Source of the DNA: Gigantopelta aegis
Lineage: Eukaryota > Mollusca > Gastropoda > Neomphalida > Peltospiridae
DNA length: 64,000 nucleotides
NCBI RefSeq assembly: GCF_016097555.1
Contig: NC_054713.1
Location: forward strand, 45,891,928-45,955,927
Direction of reading: 5' to 3'
Below are positions 11,048-20,947 of the stretch, piece after piece (position 1 is the first letter of the stretch; each line of letters begins with the position of its first letter). Under the pieces are notes generated by a model. The model had not been told where the DNA came from. It made no database searches and saw only the letters and a program-made list of their open reading frames with translations. The translations under genes were made by a program, and so were the position numbers.

Positions 11048-11473
11048 TTAGGTTGACAAGTATATCTCGCCGAATTCATAACAGTGAAATCATTTAGGTA
11101 TCAACACACACACTAATGTTAATCCGATTGATCTAACGGCCTACCGCAATAAGAGTAAACTTCACACGAGTGTGATTACATTTTGTATTTGATCTTGCGA
11201 CGGCGTCCTGATTACTTGGCAATTGACGATCATTGTTTAACTTATTAAGCAGCCCGTCGTTCAGTCAAATCCCAATCCGGTGTAGACAGAGGTAATTAAT
11301 GCATGAATGGTTCTTTCGTTCTTGATTTTTTATCCGGAGTCCGGTGTAGACAGAGTACGGATTAGGCAGAGATTTATACCTAAGAGATAAACGGTAGCTG
11401 GACGGGACTTTAGAAATGGATCGGTTTACGTAGAGATCCGGATTACACAGAATCCGGTTTAGACAGTCCGCTG

Positions 11474-11509
11474 TATATATATATATATATATATATACAC
11501 GCAAACATA
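11474..11509. repeat. TA microsatellite joining two transposons
   Basis: A TA run of about 22 bp and a short CACGCAAACATA segment separate the Tigger-like element from the next pogo element. Similar short TA tracts join the neighbouring elements. Confidence 0.85.
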
Positions 11510-12610
11510 CAGTCGAATCGGGTCTAACGGTCACCTGTACATAATAGTCACCGGTCTAACGGTCACCTGTACATAATGGTCACTATAAATCCCCCAATGC
11601 ATTTCCTTCCTTATTTGACCTGTACATAACGGTCACCTGTCCATAACGGCCAGCGGTCACTATATTTCACCCAAAATCAGACCTTGCTTTTTAAGGTGTG
11701 CGGGTGCAATCGTGCTCGTACAGTGCACGTAATTTCAATCTGACGAATGTAAAAAACAGTGCACATTACACTCAACAAATGGCGCACGTAAAATAGATGG
11801 GTGTACATGTATTTATTTCCACTGTTTACAAAAATCAACAGTTTTCATAGCTCATTCAGTTGATAGGAAGGTCCTTTTATTAAAACAATAAAAATTAAAA
11901 ACATGGCAGTGGCTTCCATGCAGTCGTTAAACTGGTATTTCTCTGTATTGAACAAATCGGGAAATACTGGTTTAATAGACAATTTTGTAGACGTACCAGT
12001 CAAAATCCAGTCGGAGCTACGCTGCCTATTTTATTTATTTTGGAGAGTAATTTTTCACTCACCTTAGCATATTGAGGTGTGCAATTTTTTACTCGCCTAT
12101 AATTTTCAAAAACCAAGGACTGCAAAATCACAGGTTGAACCTGCTATAACGGTCACAAGATGATCGTCGTAAAGACGTTTTTTGGTTTATGTTTTGACCC
12201 TGGTTATGTCTTTACTTTTTCAATTATCTTAAAAATTATAAATTAAATGTGTTTATATGGCCATGTCTGTAGCTTTGGGTTTATTTTCTGTCAAAGTAAA
12301 GTTCCATTGTAATTCTCTGATCGTAATTGAAAAACAAACGGACACTCAGTAACTTCCGTGACACACAGTTATCGGTGGTGTAATTCGATTGGTTCTCAGT
12401 CGACTTCCCATTGGCTGTACATAATGTAATCTGTATGTATGGTCACTCTATTGATTCTCGAGAAACAAAACAAATGAGGTATTATGTTAGGTGTTTCATT
12501 GTTTCTAGCCAGACATGATTGGTAAATAAACATGAATTGCTGAAGGCGGCGGTCATTGCAGATGTCCCGTGTTCAGATTATTTAAGTGACTCCTGATCTT
12601 ATTCAGCTGT

Positions 12611-12736
12611 AATCAACCATCTCCCGCCCCGGAGGTGGTCACTGGCGAAGTCAGAGGCTAGATCCGGGGCGGGCGTGCCTGAACCCTTGTGGATAGGGGC
12701 ACGTTAATTGAGTTGCCCATTGCCCAATCAACCATC
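12611..12736 (+). mobile_element. short SINE-like element (family 3) inside the pogo element
   Basis: The body at 12622-12725 shares GTCACTGGCGAAGTCAGAGG and CGGGCGTGCCTGAACCC with the copy near 5537. A perfect 11-bp duplication, AATCAACCATC, flanks it at 12611-12621 and 12726-12736. The tail is TTGCCCATTGCCC. It inserted after the pogo element arrived. Confidence 0.88.
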
Positions 12737-12863
12737 AAACTCCACTGAAGGATTAGCGGGTCAAACATGCCACATGGGTAATAACCTTCAATTACACAAA
12801 ATATCTTCTGCAAGTCAATGTTAGCGTTTGTGAAATATATCAATGAATACATTTGTATGCAAA

Positions 12864-13148
12864 ATGCCACCAAAAAATCGTACTGCTTTAACGTTAGAAC
12901 AGAGAATCAACGTTATTAACAAATCTGAGAAAGGCAATTTAAGTGCGCGAAAGATCACCGATCATTTTGGTGTAGGACGTTTTCAGATTAATTCTATTTT
13001 AAAAAAGGAAAGTTGATGTTCTGGCCGATTTTGACAATAATGTTTCAGCCGAAAGAAAAAGGCAGAAGAAAGCAACAGGCAATGATGACATAAACAAGCT
13101 AGTGTGGGAATGGTTTAAAAATGCAACATCTTTTTTTTATGACAGTTG
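12864..13148 (+). pseudogene. pogo/Tigger transposase N-terminal fragment
   Basis: From ATG at 12864 the frame reads MPPKNRTALTLEQRINVINK, then SEKGNLSARKITDHFGVG. This is the N-terminal CENP-B/Psq-like helix-turn-helix of pogo transposases. One extra A in the run near 13006 shifts the frame. The other frame continues KVDVLADFDNNVSAERKR and on to a stop near 13147. The second DNA-binding domain and the DDE core are missing, so it cannot encode a working enzyme. Confidence 0.8.
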
Positions 13149-13263
13149 TGATATTCTTTAATATATGGGTTGTAATTTTGAACTTATATATAAGGGCCAC
13201 CTCTCTATAACGGCCACTTTTGTCAGGTTCCTTGGGTGGCAGGTTTGACTATATATATATATA

Positions 13264-14093
13264 CAGTCGAACCTGTCTATGGCGGCTACTAGTGGGACAT
13301 GACAAAAGTGGCCGCCATAGAGAGGTGGCCGCCGTATGCAGGTCATATATAAGTCCGAATTTTTAAAAACAATTACAAGTATGTTGCAATAGAACTATTT
13401 AGGAGGCATATACATGTGCAAAAACGTAATTAAAAACAAGACAAAAAATTATCATCTATATGAAATTTTATTAAGTGAAAAAGAGAATATTTAACAAACA
13501 ACAGAATAATGGAGCACTGTTCTGCGCATTAAAGTCACTGATTATCCTTTAATGTTCACTTGCTAAAGAAGTCACATATCTTGCTTACTGGGTTTAGGTG
13601 GCATTTTGAAAATAAATATCAGAAATAAACTGCAGCAGTATTTAATTCCTTCTAGAGTTGACACATTTAACTCCAGTTGTTTTAGGCTAAATACCCTCTT
13701 ATCAACTGCGTTTAATGACCACCGCCGATGACTAGTACATCGCACCGTTAATCCAGATTAAAAACACTTGTTAATTAACGAACACAGCTAAGCGACCAAC
13801 GACCTTTGAAGGACCGCTGTTTATCAAGCCAATTGGTTATATCAACAAAAACATCTTACGTTTTTTTTTACGATTGCCGACATTTCTTTATAACTTGCAC
13901 TAAAAAAACAATTGTGGCCGCGATAGCAGGTTCATTTTCGCTTTTTTATGACAAAAGTATGGCCGCTGGCCGCGTTGAGCAGGTGGTTGCCATATAGAGG
14001 TAAAATATATAGTAAAATTCATTGGGGGGACCTCAGGGTGGCCGCCATGGACAGGTGGCCGCCATATGGAGGTGGCCGCGAAGGCAGGTTTGA

Positions 14094-14096
<3 letters not shown>
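13264..14096. mobile_element. pogo-type MITE rich in GGCCGCCAT motifs
   Basis: The left end CAGTCGAACCTGTCTATGGC pairs with the inverse of the right end, CAGTCAAACCTGCCTTCGCG. TA flanks both ends. The motif GTGGCCGCCATA is repeated in both subterminal regions, in opposite orientation. The 833-bp element has no transposase. It belongs to the same family as 11510-13250. Confidence 0.82.
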
Positions 14097-14152
<56 letters not shown>

Positions 14153-14203
14153 TAGATAGAGGCAGGTTTGACTGTATATATATAGATAGATAGATAGATA
14201 GAT

Positions 14204-14236
<33 letters not shown>

Positions 14237-14272
14237 TTGACTGTATATATATAGATAGATAGATAGATAGAT

Positions 14273-14359
<87 letters not shown>

Positions 14360-14376
14360 GATAGATAAGATAGATA
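14097..14376 (+). repeat. TA and GATA microsatellites
   Basis: A TA run of about 50 bp passes into long GATA runs interrupted twice by copies of TTTGACTGTATATATA, the outer end of the adjacent MITE. This suggests slippage or small duplications that carried the transposon end along. Confidence 0.95.
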
Positions 14377-14440
14377 AAAAATAAATAAATACATTTATAA
14401 ATATATAAAAATCATTGCTGCCTCTACCTACACCAGTGGA

Positions 14441-14780
14441 CAGTCTTCAAAAACTAATAGAGAGAGATTTCAGAAATTTTGAATTATTCAATTAAAAAAA
14501 ATTAAAGATAGAATTAGAAAGTCAATAATCTTTTAGAGTTTTAATCCGATAATTCTAAAACTTGGTACTATATTTCTCTAGGGCAGTCTTCAAAAACTAA
14601 TAGAGAGATATTTCAGAAATTTCGATTGTTTAAATTTTTATTCAATTTTTCAAGTATTAAAATAGATATTTAAATTTAAAATTTAAAAGTCTTATCTTCT
14701 AAAGTTTTGATTGGATAATGTTGAATTTGTATTAAATTTAAATAGAACTTTAACATTAAAAATTTCAAAGTCTTGTTTTC
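14441..14780 (+). repeat. degenerate tandem repeat of about 143 bp
   Basis: The segment AGTCTTCAAAAACTAATAGA with a following TTTCAGAAATTT occurs at about 14441 and again at about 14584. A weaker third unit follows from about 14690. The DNA is AT-rich and non-coding. Confidence 0.6.
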
Positions 14781-14828
14781 TCTTTGTTTATCAGACAAAT
14801 TGCTAGGACTCCGCATTCAGTACATTTT

Positions 14829-15140
14829 GGGGCGGGATTTAGCTCAGTCGGTTGAGTGCTCACTTGGTGTGCTTGCATAACAGGATCTAACGACCTCAGT
14901 GGATCCATTCAGCTCAATGAGATTTTTCTTGTTCCAACCAGTGCACCACAACTGGTCAAAGGCTGTGGCATGTGCTTTCCTGTCTGTATATAAAAGATCC
15001 CTTGCTACATTAGGAAAAATGTAGCAGGTTTCCTCTGATGACTGCGTATTAGAATTACAAAATGTTTGAAATCCAATAGCCGATGATTAATCAATCAATG
15101 TGCTCTAGTGGTGTCGTTAAATGAAACAAAACTTCAATAA
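14829..15140 (+). mobile_element. tRNA-derived SINE (family 1), full length
   Basis: The head GGCGGGATTTAGCTCAGTCG carries a polymerase III A-box-like TAGCTCAGTCGGTTGAG. A degenerate B box lies near 14883. The body has AAAGGCTGTGGCATGTGC and AAAGATCCCTTGCTAC, and the 3' end is GTGCTCTAGTGGTGTCGTTA with a short A-rich tail. Relatives lie in inverse at about 20398-20640, 29803-29941 and at the right edge of the window. Confidence 0.88.
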
Positions 15141-15173
15141 ATTTTAAACAAATGGGAAATAGGTTTTGATTGG

Positions 15174-17404
15174 AAATTGCACATTTATTTTACCCAGATG
15201 AAACTATTATTTTTTACAACCAACACACTCACATTTATAACCAATCACAGGACTTGTGGTGTTCACTTCTCTATCAAAAGTTGGGTGCACCTCGAACTTT
15301 GACCCAGCCGGAAGTTATTTGGTATAGTACTACCTATACTGATAACATACATTTTTCAAAAAGTGTCCAGCTATGTGTCTTTATGACAACCAGCATCTGG
15401 TGTATTCTGACATAAACTGACAACCTCACTGAAAGTGTTGTTTCTACAGTGCAACCTAATATAATGTACACCTCAAAAAGCATATATATTGCATATAGTT
15501 TTGTAAAAATGCAATATGTCATATTAAACAAAAAAATGTTTTAAAATAAAACTCCTGAAGATATTTACTTTCAGTTGGGTGTGTGTACTCAGGTATATAT
15601 GTAGAGACAACAAAGATAGTCAGAGTACCTCTACCCCTTTAAAGAATGCCATTAAAACACATGCACTTGATTGACCCCTAGATTATGAAGACCTTAACAG
15701 GCACATCAAAGAAATATCAGTATTAAAAAAATACACTGTCTGAGGAAGGAAACACAAACATGACTGTACCAGTATGAAGTAATGATTTAATGTCCTGAAC
15801 ATTAGTGTTGGGAGGAAATCCTGTATGCTGGGTGTGGGTGTCTTCAAGTTACCCGGTGTGGGAATTTCAAATCCATCGGCCATGCTGATTTTCATAATGA
15901 ACCATCAAAACCATTGGCAGCCACCAATATTCCTGACTATATTTTATTTATAGCCTACTGTAGTTGGGAGGTTTTAATAGTTGTGATATCTGGAATAATC
16001 ATGCAGCTTTAACACATTTATTTTTGATTAATTACTGAAAAAAACTATTTTTAAATGACAAAATTACCCGAACATCTATTTTCTTGCATTATTTTCTAAT
16101 CCGGATGAATACAATATGTACATTAGATGTATTCCTACAATCTGTAATCCAGCATTTTATTTAGCTAGTAACATTAGGTAATACAGATTTAACAATAAAA
16201 TAAATTATCAACTTAATCCAAGGCAGATAATCAAATCTGAAAAAATTGGTTCTGAATCTAGTATAAACTCAAAATGCTTTTCATGAGAGCTAACTAAGTG
16301 ATTATTAAGAAACAAAAATGATCTGGAGATCTAAGTATATGTTTAACAACCTTATTGTTATGTACAAATAAGAACAGAAGGCACAATAGTGACAACAAAT
16401 TTAATTATGTTTTTGGTAAATTTTTTCTTCAAATTTACTTAAAATTTTGCATAAAACTACAAATTTGTCTAAAATATAACTTAGCACCCTATAAATATGT
16501 CAAAATGACAATAAAAATCAACTTCTTTACAAATTTGAGTTTTCAGAATTTCATACATAAAAAATTAACAATGTTAATGGAAACTAAAGACATTAACCCA
16601 CTATTGGCACATGCTATTTTTAATATAAAAATAAATTGCTATTAAAATCTTAGTTCAGGTTGCCTATATATAATACCATATTTAAGAGCAGTTGTATATG
16701 GCAAGTCAAATACCATGTAAAAAGAAATTATTGAAATCTTTACAGTATGAATTATAGGCCAAACCAACTTTTCTTCAGTGCTAACTTTGATTCAAACTCC
16801 ATTCAGAGCCATGTACAGAGATTATTGTCAAGGTCAAGGTCATTGTGAACTTGCATGATCGAGTGATGGCTAATTAATCAACCAGTATAGTTTAATTAAA
16901 TAAAATGACAAAATCATAATATTTTTTATTATGCACTGAATATGTGCTATAGGGTGTATACTACCAAATCAAATCCCATAGACGACAATAGTAACATATG
17001 CGGCTAAAACTCCTACCTGCAACGTATCAACCGACATAAACACCACAGATATAAATACTACCACCCCTTACACTTAAAGTGAATCAGAAAAAAATGGGGG
17101 TCAAGCTGCTCGTTTCTGAGATAACGGGTAGCGTCTATGACTACCCTAGTTTCGCACAAAATTTGAGTACTTTTTTTCACAGGTACCCCATACATGTTTC
17201 AAGCACAAGGCTACTTGACACATTGGTACTAGATGAAATAAAATTGCACATTTATTTTACCCAGATGAAACTATTATTTTTTACAACCAACACACTCACA
17301 TTTATAACCAATCACAGGACTTGTGGTGTTCACTTCTCTATCAAAAGTTGGGTGCACCTCGAACTTTGACCCAGCTGGAAGTTATTTGGTATAGTACTAC
17401 CTAT
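15174..17404 (+). repeat. 2.2-kb non-coding repeat with direct terminal repeats, copy 1
   Basis: The 164-170 bp segment starting AAATTGCACATTTATTTTAC occurs at the left edge (15174-15337) and again at the right edge (17241-17404). The right repeat extends inward to CTACCCTAGTTTCGC at 17141. The 1.8-kb interior is AT-rich with no gene. A close copy in the same orientation lies at 44239-46465. It could be a miniature terminal-repeat retroelement or one unit and a bit of a long satellite; the ends do not show the TG...CA of LTRs, so no family is assigned. Confidence 0.75.
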
Positions 17405-17447
17405 AGTTCAGTACTTCCATTAACACATGCTGTAGAGTCGTCAGTAC

Positions 17448-17612
17448 TCAGAAATGTATTTCAAGTTATTTTAATGTACATGTAATTAACCTTAACATTT
17501 CAGTGGTTTTGAGGTGAAATATTTTGAGGTCAGCACGTTTGTACTTAATATGGGCGCGATTGTTTTAAGCATGTGCATTTCAGGTATGACGTTTTTCGCC
17601 ATGACTTTGATG
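17448..17612 (-). repeat. dispersed repeat, inverted partner of 2471-2625
   Basis: In reverse complement it reads CGCGCCCATATTAAGTACAA and CAAAACCACTGAAATGTTAA, matching 2471-2625. It lies about 100 bp upstream of the last receptor exon. Confidence 0.82.
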
Positions 17613-17705
17613 CAGTCTAAAAGCCAGGTATTGCTTTGGCAGTACTGTGAAAATGCTTGTTTATTGATGACGATGATATTGGACACATGTTTGTTTCTGT
17701 TGTAG

Positions 17706-17788
17706 ATGTCAGTCAAGGTGTTACACTGTCGTCGTCTTCCTTCTGTGTTGTCTTCCTGCTGCTCCTGGCCATCTGTATCCAGCTTTAG
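17706..17788 (+). CDS. TNF-receptor-like gene, hydrophobic C-terminal exon with stop
   Basis: The acceptor GTTGTAG ends at 17705. Joined to the one base left by the exon ending at 3287, the frame reads DVSQGVTLSSSSF, then a hydrophobic stretch (CVVFLLLLLAICI), then QL and TAG at 17786-17788. The stop is the last codon before a donor-like GTAATG. The phase fit is exact: 28 codons, 105 codons plus one base, then two bases plus 27 codons. The product would be about 160 residues ending just after the hydrophobic segment. That is the layout of a GPI-anchor signal or of a tail-less transmembrane receptor. The serines before it could hold the attachment site. An intron of 14.4 kb precedes it, so a missed exon cannot be ruled out. 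Confidence 0.6.
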
Positions 17789-18084
17789 GTAATGACCCAA
17801 AAAAACCAAACCATTCTCTGATCTGTTATTTGTATTCATTTCGTTTATTTTCTTTCTCTGTGTATGTATCAGAGTTCCCTCTGTTGGGTTATTCAGACGA
17901 AATACTGTAAGATACTTTATTTTAATATATGAATAAAATTTGTGAAGCTGTATTCCATGTGAAATAAAGGCTGGTGAAAATTGGACGTAAAAAAAACCCG
18001 GATGTAGTCTCAATGAACCTGACATTGAAACTGGAAGTAACAACACCACACTTAAAAGTTTTAATCAACAAAGTGATATTTAAG

Positions 18085-19366
18085 TACGTAATAATTAAAA
18101 TTTGTGTTACATTCATTACAATATAACGTCATCCCATTGGTCCAGACATAGCAATGGGAGTCTGTTCATATCTCGATGAATGTCGTGAGGGAACATCGTA
18201 TCTGATGACGTCATTTTATAATGGCAAGTTGTCATAATTAAATGTCTCTTACATTCCTTACAATATAACGTCATCCCATTGGTCCAGACATAGCAATGGG
18301 AGTCTGTTCATATCTCGATGAATGTCGTGAGGGAACATCGTATCTGATGACGTCATTTTATAATGGCAAGTTGTCATAATTAAATGTCTCTTACATTCCT
18401 TACAATATAACGTCATCCCATTGGTCCAGACATAGCAATGGGAGTCTGTTCATATCTCGATGAATGTCGTGAGGGAACATCGTATCTGATGACGTCATTT
18501 TATAATGGCAAGTTGTCATAATTAAATGTCTCTTACATTCCTTACAATATAACGTCATCCCATTGGTCCAGACATAGCAATGGGAGTCTGTTCATATCTC
18601 GATGAATGTCGTGAGGGAACATCGTATCTGATGACGTCATTTTATAATGGCAAGTTGTCATAATTAAATGTCTCTTACATTCCTTACAATATAACATCAT
18701 CCCATTGGTCCAGACATAGCAATGGGAGTCTGTTCATATCTCGATGAATGTCGTGAGGGAACATCGTATCTGATGACGTCATTTTATAATGGCAAGTTGT
18801 CATAATTAAATGTCTCTTACATTCCTTACAATATAACGTCATCCCATTGGTCCAGACATAGCAATGGGAGTCTGTTCATATCTCGATGAATGTCGTGAGG
18901 GAACATCGTATCTGATGACGTCATTTTATAATGGCAAGTTGTCATAATTAAATGTCTCTTACATTCCTTACAATATAACGTCATCCCATTGGTCCAGACA
19001 TAGCAATGGGAGTCTGTTCATATCTCGATGAATGTCGTGAGGGAACATCGTATCTGATGACGTCATTTTATAATGGCAAGTTGTCATAATTAAATGTCTC
19101 TTACATTCCTTACAATATAACGTCATCCCATTGGTCCAGACATAGCAATGGGAGTCTGTTCATATCTCGATGAATGTCGTGAGGGAACATCGTATCTGAT
19201 GACGTCATTTTATAATGGCAAGTTGTCATAATTAAATGTCTCTTACATTCCTTACAATATAACGTCATCCCATTGGTCCAGACATAGCAATGGGAGTCTG
19301 TTCATATCTCGATGAATGTCGTCAGGGAACATCATATCTGATGACGTCATTTTATAATGGCAAGTT
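18085..19366 (+). repeat. 142-bp satellite, nine units, each with a CRE palindrome
   Basis: Nine units with a 142-bp period (GTCATCCCATTGG at 18128, 18270, 18412 and so on to 19264). Each holds TGACGTCA, the full cAMP-response-element palindrome, at 18206 plus multiples of 142. Each also holds CCCATTG...CAATGGG, a 7-bp inverted repeat around a 12-nt spacer that contains an inverted CCAAT box. The units are nearly identical; only the first and last diverge. The array starts about 300 bp after the last receptor exon. Confidence 0.97.
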
Positions 19367-20397
19367 CTCTTATTGAGCGTTATTGTTTATGGACCAAAAA
19401 TAATTCAAAATAAAGTATGCACTTTTAGTGTTATTATTAGCAAGTTTGATTGAAATTTAGTTATAAGTATTGTTTATTTCTGTTACATTCATCTGGGTAT
19501 GAACAAATTGTTTTTATTACATTACCTATTCAATTTTACTATAGTGATAAAGACATTCTCAAACTGTGATAAATTGATTTATGTGTGCGATCTGGACCAG
19601 AACTTTTAAATGAGGGAATTCCCTTTTTAAAATTTTATTTATATACTACAGTTAGCGTTTTTATTACTGACGTCATATATGATTTACAAATTACNNNNNN
19701 NNNNNNNNNNNNNNNNNNNNNNNNNNNNNNNNNNNNNNNNNNNNNNNNNNNNNNNNNNNNNNNNNNNNNNNNNNNNNNNNNNNNNNNNNNNNNNNNNNNN
19801 NNNNNNNNNNNNNNNNNNNNNNNNNNNNNNNNNNNNNNNNNNNNNNNNNNNNNNNNNNNNNNNNNNNNNNNNNNNNNNNNNNNNNNNNNNNNNNACCCCA
19901 GCACAAAAATACATATCTGCTATTGGGCGTCACAAATCGTAAGTATATGAACACATTATTTATATATACACTTTATGTAAAACCACAGTGTAAGGAGCTG
20001 TGGGGTAGAAGTATAATACAATATATAAAATCAAGTTAAGCATATCTTAAAATTTTGTACAGAAGTCAAAATGTTTAAAAAAAAAACTAACTTTATAATT
20101 AACATTGGATAAAATTTAAACGATTTTAAAACATTTCTGTTGCCAAATATATCATTTTCTTGTCGGCCTGAGATGATTACACTCCACCAAAATGCGGCGC
20201 ACAGTCCAGTGTACACCGACAGTGTTCACACTTAGGAGGAGGGTCTTTTAAAGAAATTTAAAAATGAATGGTTCAAAAACGTATGGCTGATGCGAGCACG
20301 GCATAGGGCTACTTCATCCTTCCTGCAGCGCCTGTAGGATGACTGCCACTCTCTCAGGACGACTGCCTTGACAGAATGAAGCTTATTCACAATCGCA
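19367..20397. other. AT-rich DNA with a 200-base assembly gap
   Basis: The run of N covers 19695-19894, a fixed 200-base gap. The flanking DNA is AT-rich and no gene was seen. Frames crossing the N run are artefacts. Confidence 0.9.
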
Positions 20398-20640
20398 CCG
20401 TCCCCAATGCGTCAGACATATGGTTAAGGACCACACAGATTTTTGAGAGAAAACCCACTATCGCCACTTCATGGACTACTCTTTCCGATTAGTAGCAAGG
20501 GATCTTTTATTTGTGCTTCCCACAGGCAGGATAGCACAAACCATGGCCTTTGTTGAATCGGTTATGGATAAACTGGTCGGTGCAAGTGGTTTACACCTAC
20601 CCATTGAGCCTTGCGGAGCACTCACAATTGTTAAAATGGC
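20398..20640 (-). mobile_element. SINE family 1, minus-strand copy, diverged
   Basis: Read on the + strand it shows AGTAGCAAGGGATCTTTTAT, GGATAGCACAAACCATGGCC and GGACCACACAGATTTTTGAG. The first two are the reverse of the body of the SINE at 14829. It is older and more diverged than that copy. Confidence 0.75.
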
Positions 20641-20723
20641 ATGGTGTTCTTACCTAATTGGATTTCTTTTTTTTCTTTTTTTAATGGAACTGAAGAACGT
20701 CTCTGGTGGCTATACAACAGGTG

Positions 20724-20871
20724 AATGATGGCATCACAGTTGATTGATGGCATCACGGGTGGTTGATGGTATCACAGGTGATTGATGGTATCACAGTTGA
20801 TTGATGGTATGACAGGTAGTTTCTGTCACTGTTTGCTATCACATTATTATTAGTAGTAGTAGTAGTAGTAA
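20724..20871 (+). repeat. short minisatellite and TAG repeat
   Basis: About five units of a 19-20 bp motif, GATGGTATCACAGTTGATT, lie at 20724-20820. A TAG triplet run lies at about 20853-20871. Confidence 0.8.
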
Positions 20872-20947
20872 ACGACTGAAGATGGGGATACTGACAACGG
20901 GGAAGACGCTGAGAATAAAAGACATAACATAAAAACAGTCAAATAAT

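Larger units (their letters stand above)
9023..11473 (-). mobile_element. Tigger/pogo-like element, deleted, host to a nested insertion
   Basis: The left end CAGTGGACTCTGTCTAAACT pairs with the inverse of the right end (CAGCGGACTGTCTAAACC). TA flanks both ends, followed by TA microsatellite. A CENP-B-type domain fragment lies on the minus strand at 9075-9401. The 1484-bp element at 9564-11047 is inserted inside, so the element itself is under 1 kb and lacks a catalytic domain. Subterminal motifs such as TCCGGTGTAGACAGAG recur near the right end. Confidence 0.8.
11510..13250 (+). mobile_element. pogo-like element with transposase N-terminus
   Basis: The left end CAGTCGAATCGGGTCTAACG and the right end, read in inverse as AGTCAAACCTGCCACC, share only the outer bases. 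They match the ends of the MITE at 13264-14096. TA-rich flanks fit pogo targeting. The motif AACGGTCACCTGTACATAA recurs near the left end. A CENP-B-like frame lies at 12864 and a SINE is inserted at 12611-12736. The catalytic part of the transposase is absent. The boundaries are moderately certain. Confidence 0.62.

Noticed and set aside
14829-14905. Functional tRNA gene
   Set aside because: Only the A-box region is tRNA-like; the cloverleaf cannot be formed and the sequence continues into a SINE body.
17492-18049. 185-residue minus-strand frame
   Set aside because: It is antisense to the last receptor exon and a dispersed repeat, has no domain, and its composition looks random.
19585-19954. 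Frames running across the unknown bases
   Set aside because: They consist mainly of the 200-base gap and cannot be assessed.
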